Assembly (NCBI RefSeq): GCF_030813505.1
Contig: NZ_JAUSUE010000008.1
Reading direction: 5' to 3' (one strand)
Length of the DNA stretch: 64,000 nt
From: Pectinatus haikarae
Lineage (GTDB): Bacteria; Bacillota; Negativicutes; Selenomonadales; Selenomonadaceae
Each line of letters opens with the position of its first letter. Within the stretch, counting starts at the first letter, position 1. The translations under genes were made by a program, and so were the position numbers. Positions 61,858-64,000 of this stretch are shown in pieces. A model generated the notes under the pieces. It was given only the letters and a program-made list of their open reading frames with translations. It searched no databases and had not been told where the DNA came from.

Positions 61858-63360
61858 ATGATTGACATTCTCGATCGCGTACGCAATAAAGAATTGCGAT
61901 CTAAGATCGTTAGTGCCGAAGAAGCCGCTGCCTACATTAAACCCGGAATGAATGTAGCAACCAGTGGTTTTACTCCGTCAGGTTATGTCAAAGCTGTTCC
62001 GACGGCTCTTGCCAAACGCATGGAAAAGGAACCGTTTAAAATCAATTTATGGACAGGGGCTTCAACCGGTGCCGAAGAAGACGGTGCTCTGGCGAAGGTC
62101 AATGGAATTGCAAAGCGTATGCCGTACCAGACAAACAAGGAATTGAGGAATCGTGTCAATAGCGGTGATGTAGATTATATTGATATGCATCTGAGCGAGT
62201 CGGCACAATTTGCACGTTACGGTTATATGGGCGGCAGCGTGGATGTAGCGATTGTAGAAGCTTGTGCGATAACCGAAGAAGGCAATATTATTCCTACGAC
62301 TTCAATGGGCAATACGGCTTCTTTTGTACAGCAGGCTGATGTTGTAATTGTAGAAGTAAATGTTACGCAGCCTCTCGAACTTGAAGGAATGCACGATGTG
62401 TATGTACCGCTTGATCCGCCGCATCGCCTGCCTATCCCTATCGTAAAGCCCAATGATCGCATAGGTACACCGTACATACCATGCAATCCTGAGAAAATCA
62501 AATTCATCGTACCATGTGATATAAAAGATCACACACGTCCCTTAGGTGAAATTGATGATAATTCCAAACATATGTCTCATTTTATTACTGATCTGCTCAA
62601 TAATGAAATTAAGGAAGGGCGTATGCCGGCAAACCTTCTGCCTCTTCAGTCAGGTGTGGGGAATGTAGCTAATGCTGTTATCCACGGATTTGTTGAATCG
62701 GATCTGAAAGATCTGTCTGTTTATACTGAAGTAATTCAAGATGGTATGCTTGATTTGATTGATGCTGGTAAATTAAGTTTTGCATCAGGCACAGCCTTGT
62801 CCCCTTCCCCGGAAGGTTTGGATCGTTTTTATAGAAATATAAAAGAATACAGGAAGCATCTTGTTCTGCGTCCGGAAGAAATATCGAACAGCCCGGAAGT
62901 TGCCCGCCGTATAGGCGTTATTGCCATGAATACAGCTATTGAATGCGATATTTACGGCAATGTAAATTCCACACACATTATGGGAACAAAAATGATGAAT
63001 GGTATCGGCGGGTCGGGCGATTTTGCACGTAATGCTTATCTTACCATCTTCTGCACAGGATCAACGGCAAAAGACGGTAAAATATCATCAATAGTGCCGT
63101 TCTGTTCTCATATTGATCATACAGAGCATGATGTTGATGTTATAGTTACCGAGCAGGGCCTTGCTGATCTGCGCGGTCTTTCTCCGCGCAAACGTGCAAA
63201 GCAGATTATTGAACATTGTGCACACCCGGATTTCAAGCCGATGCTGCTAGACTATTTTGAAAGAGCCGATTCTGCCACTAAACATGCACAGACACCTCAT
63301 CTGCTGAATGAGGCTTTGTCGTGGCATCAGAAATTTGTGGAAACAGGATCGATGAAATAA
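61858..63360 (+). CDS. acetyl-CoA hydrolase/transferase family (succinate CoA transferase)
   Basis: About 500 residues from ATG 61858; an upstream extension to 61777 lacks support. Family I CoA transferase of the Cat1/SucCoA-transferase type: VATSGFTPSGYVKAVPTALA near the start, GANVNSTH-like DIYGNVNSTHIMGTKMMNG, the IGGSGDFARNAYL loop, and EHDVDVIVTEQGLADLRGLSPR. The catalytic Glu is probably in YTEVIQDGMLDL. It swaps CoA between succinyl-CoA and acetate or propionate. Directly upstream of methylmalonyl-CoA mutase, it fits the succinate-propionate pathway. Confidence 0.92.
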   Translation: MIDILDRVRNKELRSKIVSAEEAAAYIKPGMNVATSGFTPSGYVKAVPTALAKRMEKEPFKINLWTGASTGAEEDGALAKVNGIAKRMPYQTNKELRNRVNSGDVDYIDMHLSESAQFARYGYMGGSVDVAIVEACAITEEGNIIPTTSMGNTASFVQQADVVIVEVNVTQPLELEGMHDVYVPLDPPHRLPIPIVKPNDRIGTPYIPCNPEKIKFIVPCDIKDHTRPLGEIDDNSKHMSHFITDLLNNEIKEGRMPANLLPLQSGVGNVANAVIHGFVESDLKDLSVYTEVIQDGMLDLIDAGKLSFASGTALSPSPEGLDRFYRNIKEYRKHLVLRPEEISNSPEVARRIGVIAMNTAIECDIYGNVNSTHIMGTKMMNGIGGSGDFARNAYLTIFCTGSTAKDGKISSIVPFCSHIDHTEHDVDVIVTEQGLADLRGLSPRKRAKQIIEHCAHPDFKPMLLDYFERADSATKHAQTPHLLNEALSWHQKFVETGSMK

Positions 63361-63463
63361 TAGCTGAGATATAAAAAACTGATGGTTTTGGTTTATAATC
63401 GGATAGATAAAAAAGTCTTTATATATAATCCGAGTAAATAACAGTCCAGGAGGAAAAATAACT

Positions 63464-64000
63464 ATGAGCACTGAAAAAGAAAAGATTCAAGCTGAATTAA
63501 CCCAGTATAATGCCAGCGCGGAAAAAGCAATCGCAAGGTTCCCGGAACGGCCCAATCTTCCCGAACAGCGTCTTTATACTCCGCTTGATATCGAAAAAAA
63601 TGATTATGCCGATGATATCGGTTTCCCGGGTGTATACCCTTATACACGCGGTGTTCAGCCCACAATGTACCGCGGTCGTTTCTGGACTATGCGCATGTAT
63701 GCAGGTTTTTCAACAGCTGAAGAATCAAATAAACGTTATCGCTACTTGATCGAATCCGGTGCATCGGGACTTTCCTGTGCATTTGATTTGCCTACGCAGA
63801 TAGGCTATGATTCCGATGATTCTATCTCCGAAGGTGAAGTAGGTAAAGTCGGTGTTGCCATTGATTCACTTGCTGATATGGAAATTCTTTTCGATAAAAT
63901 CGATCTCGGCAAGGTTTCTACATCAATGACCATTAATGCACCGGCATCCGTACTTTTGGCAATGTATATCGCTGTTGCGGAAAAACAGGGTGTAACGGCT
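63464..64000 (+). CDS. methylmalonyl-CoA mutase, large-subunit type (5' part)
   Basis: 179 codons are seen; the gene runs off the window. ATG behind CCAGGAGGAAAAATAACT. Typical N-terminal and barrel motifs: FPGVYPYTRGVQPTMYRGR, WTMRMYAGFSTAEESNKRY, GLSCAFDLPTQIGYDSDD and VSTSMTINAPASVLLAMY. Cobalamin-dependent interconversion of succinyl-CoA and methylmalonyl-CoA. It lies about 100 bases behind the CoA transferase. Whether a separate small subunit exists cannot be seen. Confidence 0.95.
   Translation, partial: MSTEKEKIQAELTQYNASAEKAIARFPERPNLPEQRLYTPLDIEKNDYADDIGFPGVYPYTRGVQPTMYRGRFWTMRMYAGFSTAEESNKRYRYLIESGASGLSCAFDLPTQIGYDSDDSISEGEVGKVGVAIDSLADMEILFDKIDLGKVSTSMTINAPASVLLAMYIAVAEKQGVTA

Overview
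The window looks like a chromosomal segment of a low-to-medium GC Negativicutes bacterium (Firmicutes with an outer membrane, Selenomonadales-like). This is inferred from an OmpH/Skp-like periplasmic protein and an O-antigen-ligase-like protein (diderm envelope) combined with Firmicutes traits: a T-box leader on valS, Rex, strong AGGAGG ribosome binding sites and many TTG/GTG starts. Propionate-pathway genes (CoA transferase, then methylmalonyl-CoA mutase) and anaerobic genes (iron alcohol dehydrogenase, radical SAM protein, citrate-lyase-like genes) also fit. No species can be named from the sequence alone.

Layout. 0-10.2 kb is an AT-rich, mobile and scarred region. It holds an IS256-type end, two direct copies of a relaxase/helicase fragment, a tRNA-Thr 3'-end copy flanked by short direct repeats (att-like), a three-gene operon that looks like a defence system (PHP-SMC-like ATPase, TIR-like protein, unknown protein), a complete IS3-family element, a LysR/racemase pair, and a wrecked IS256 transposase fused to the racemase. 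10.2-20.5 kb is accessory metabolism and regulation: deoC with a divergent GntR regulator and a perfect palindrome between them, an MFS transporter, a DoxX remnant, an SDR protein, a flavin reductase with a divergent LysR regulator, a chemoreceptor, an AAA ATPase, and remains of a zeta-toxin module and a phage-type integrase beside an intact tRNA-Thr(CGU).

20.8-33.5 kb is mostly core: OmpH-like protein, HAD phosphatase, alcohol dehydrogenase plus radical SAM protein, metA, polA, an L,D-transpeptidase, nicotinate phosphoribosyltransferase, a ZTP riboswitch controlling an OFA-family transporter, and a DASS transporter. 33.9-37.9 kb is a citDEF-like operon next to the DASS transporter and followed by a LysR regulator. 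Its acyl-carrier subunit lacks the serine that normally carries the prosthetic group, and no citC/citX/citG lies nearby.

37.9-64 kb is housekeeping: murB, trmL, pnp, rpsO, several unknown envelope or membrane proteins (PRC-barrel, VanW), an MFS exporter, a gyrB-type topoisomerase subunit, a cobalamin block (cbiC-cbiA-cbiP), an HD protein, T-box-valS-folC, an O-antigen-ligase-like protein, rex, a succinate/acetyl-CoA transferase and the start of a methylmalonyl-CoA mutase gene. The last two, with cobalamin synthesis and Rex nearby, point to succinate-to-propionate fermentation.

The best candidates for something new are the PHP-ATPase/TIR-like/unknown operon (0.7-5.5 kb) and the citrate-lyase-like complex with an apparently unmodifiable carrier subunit (33.9-36.6 kb).
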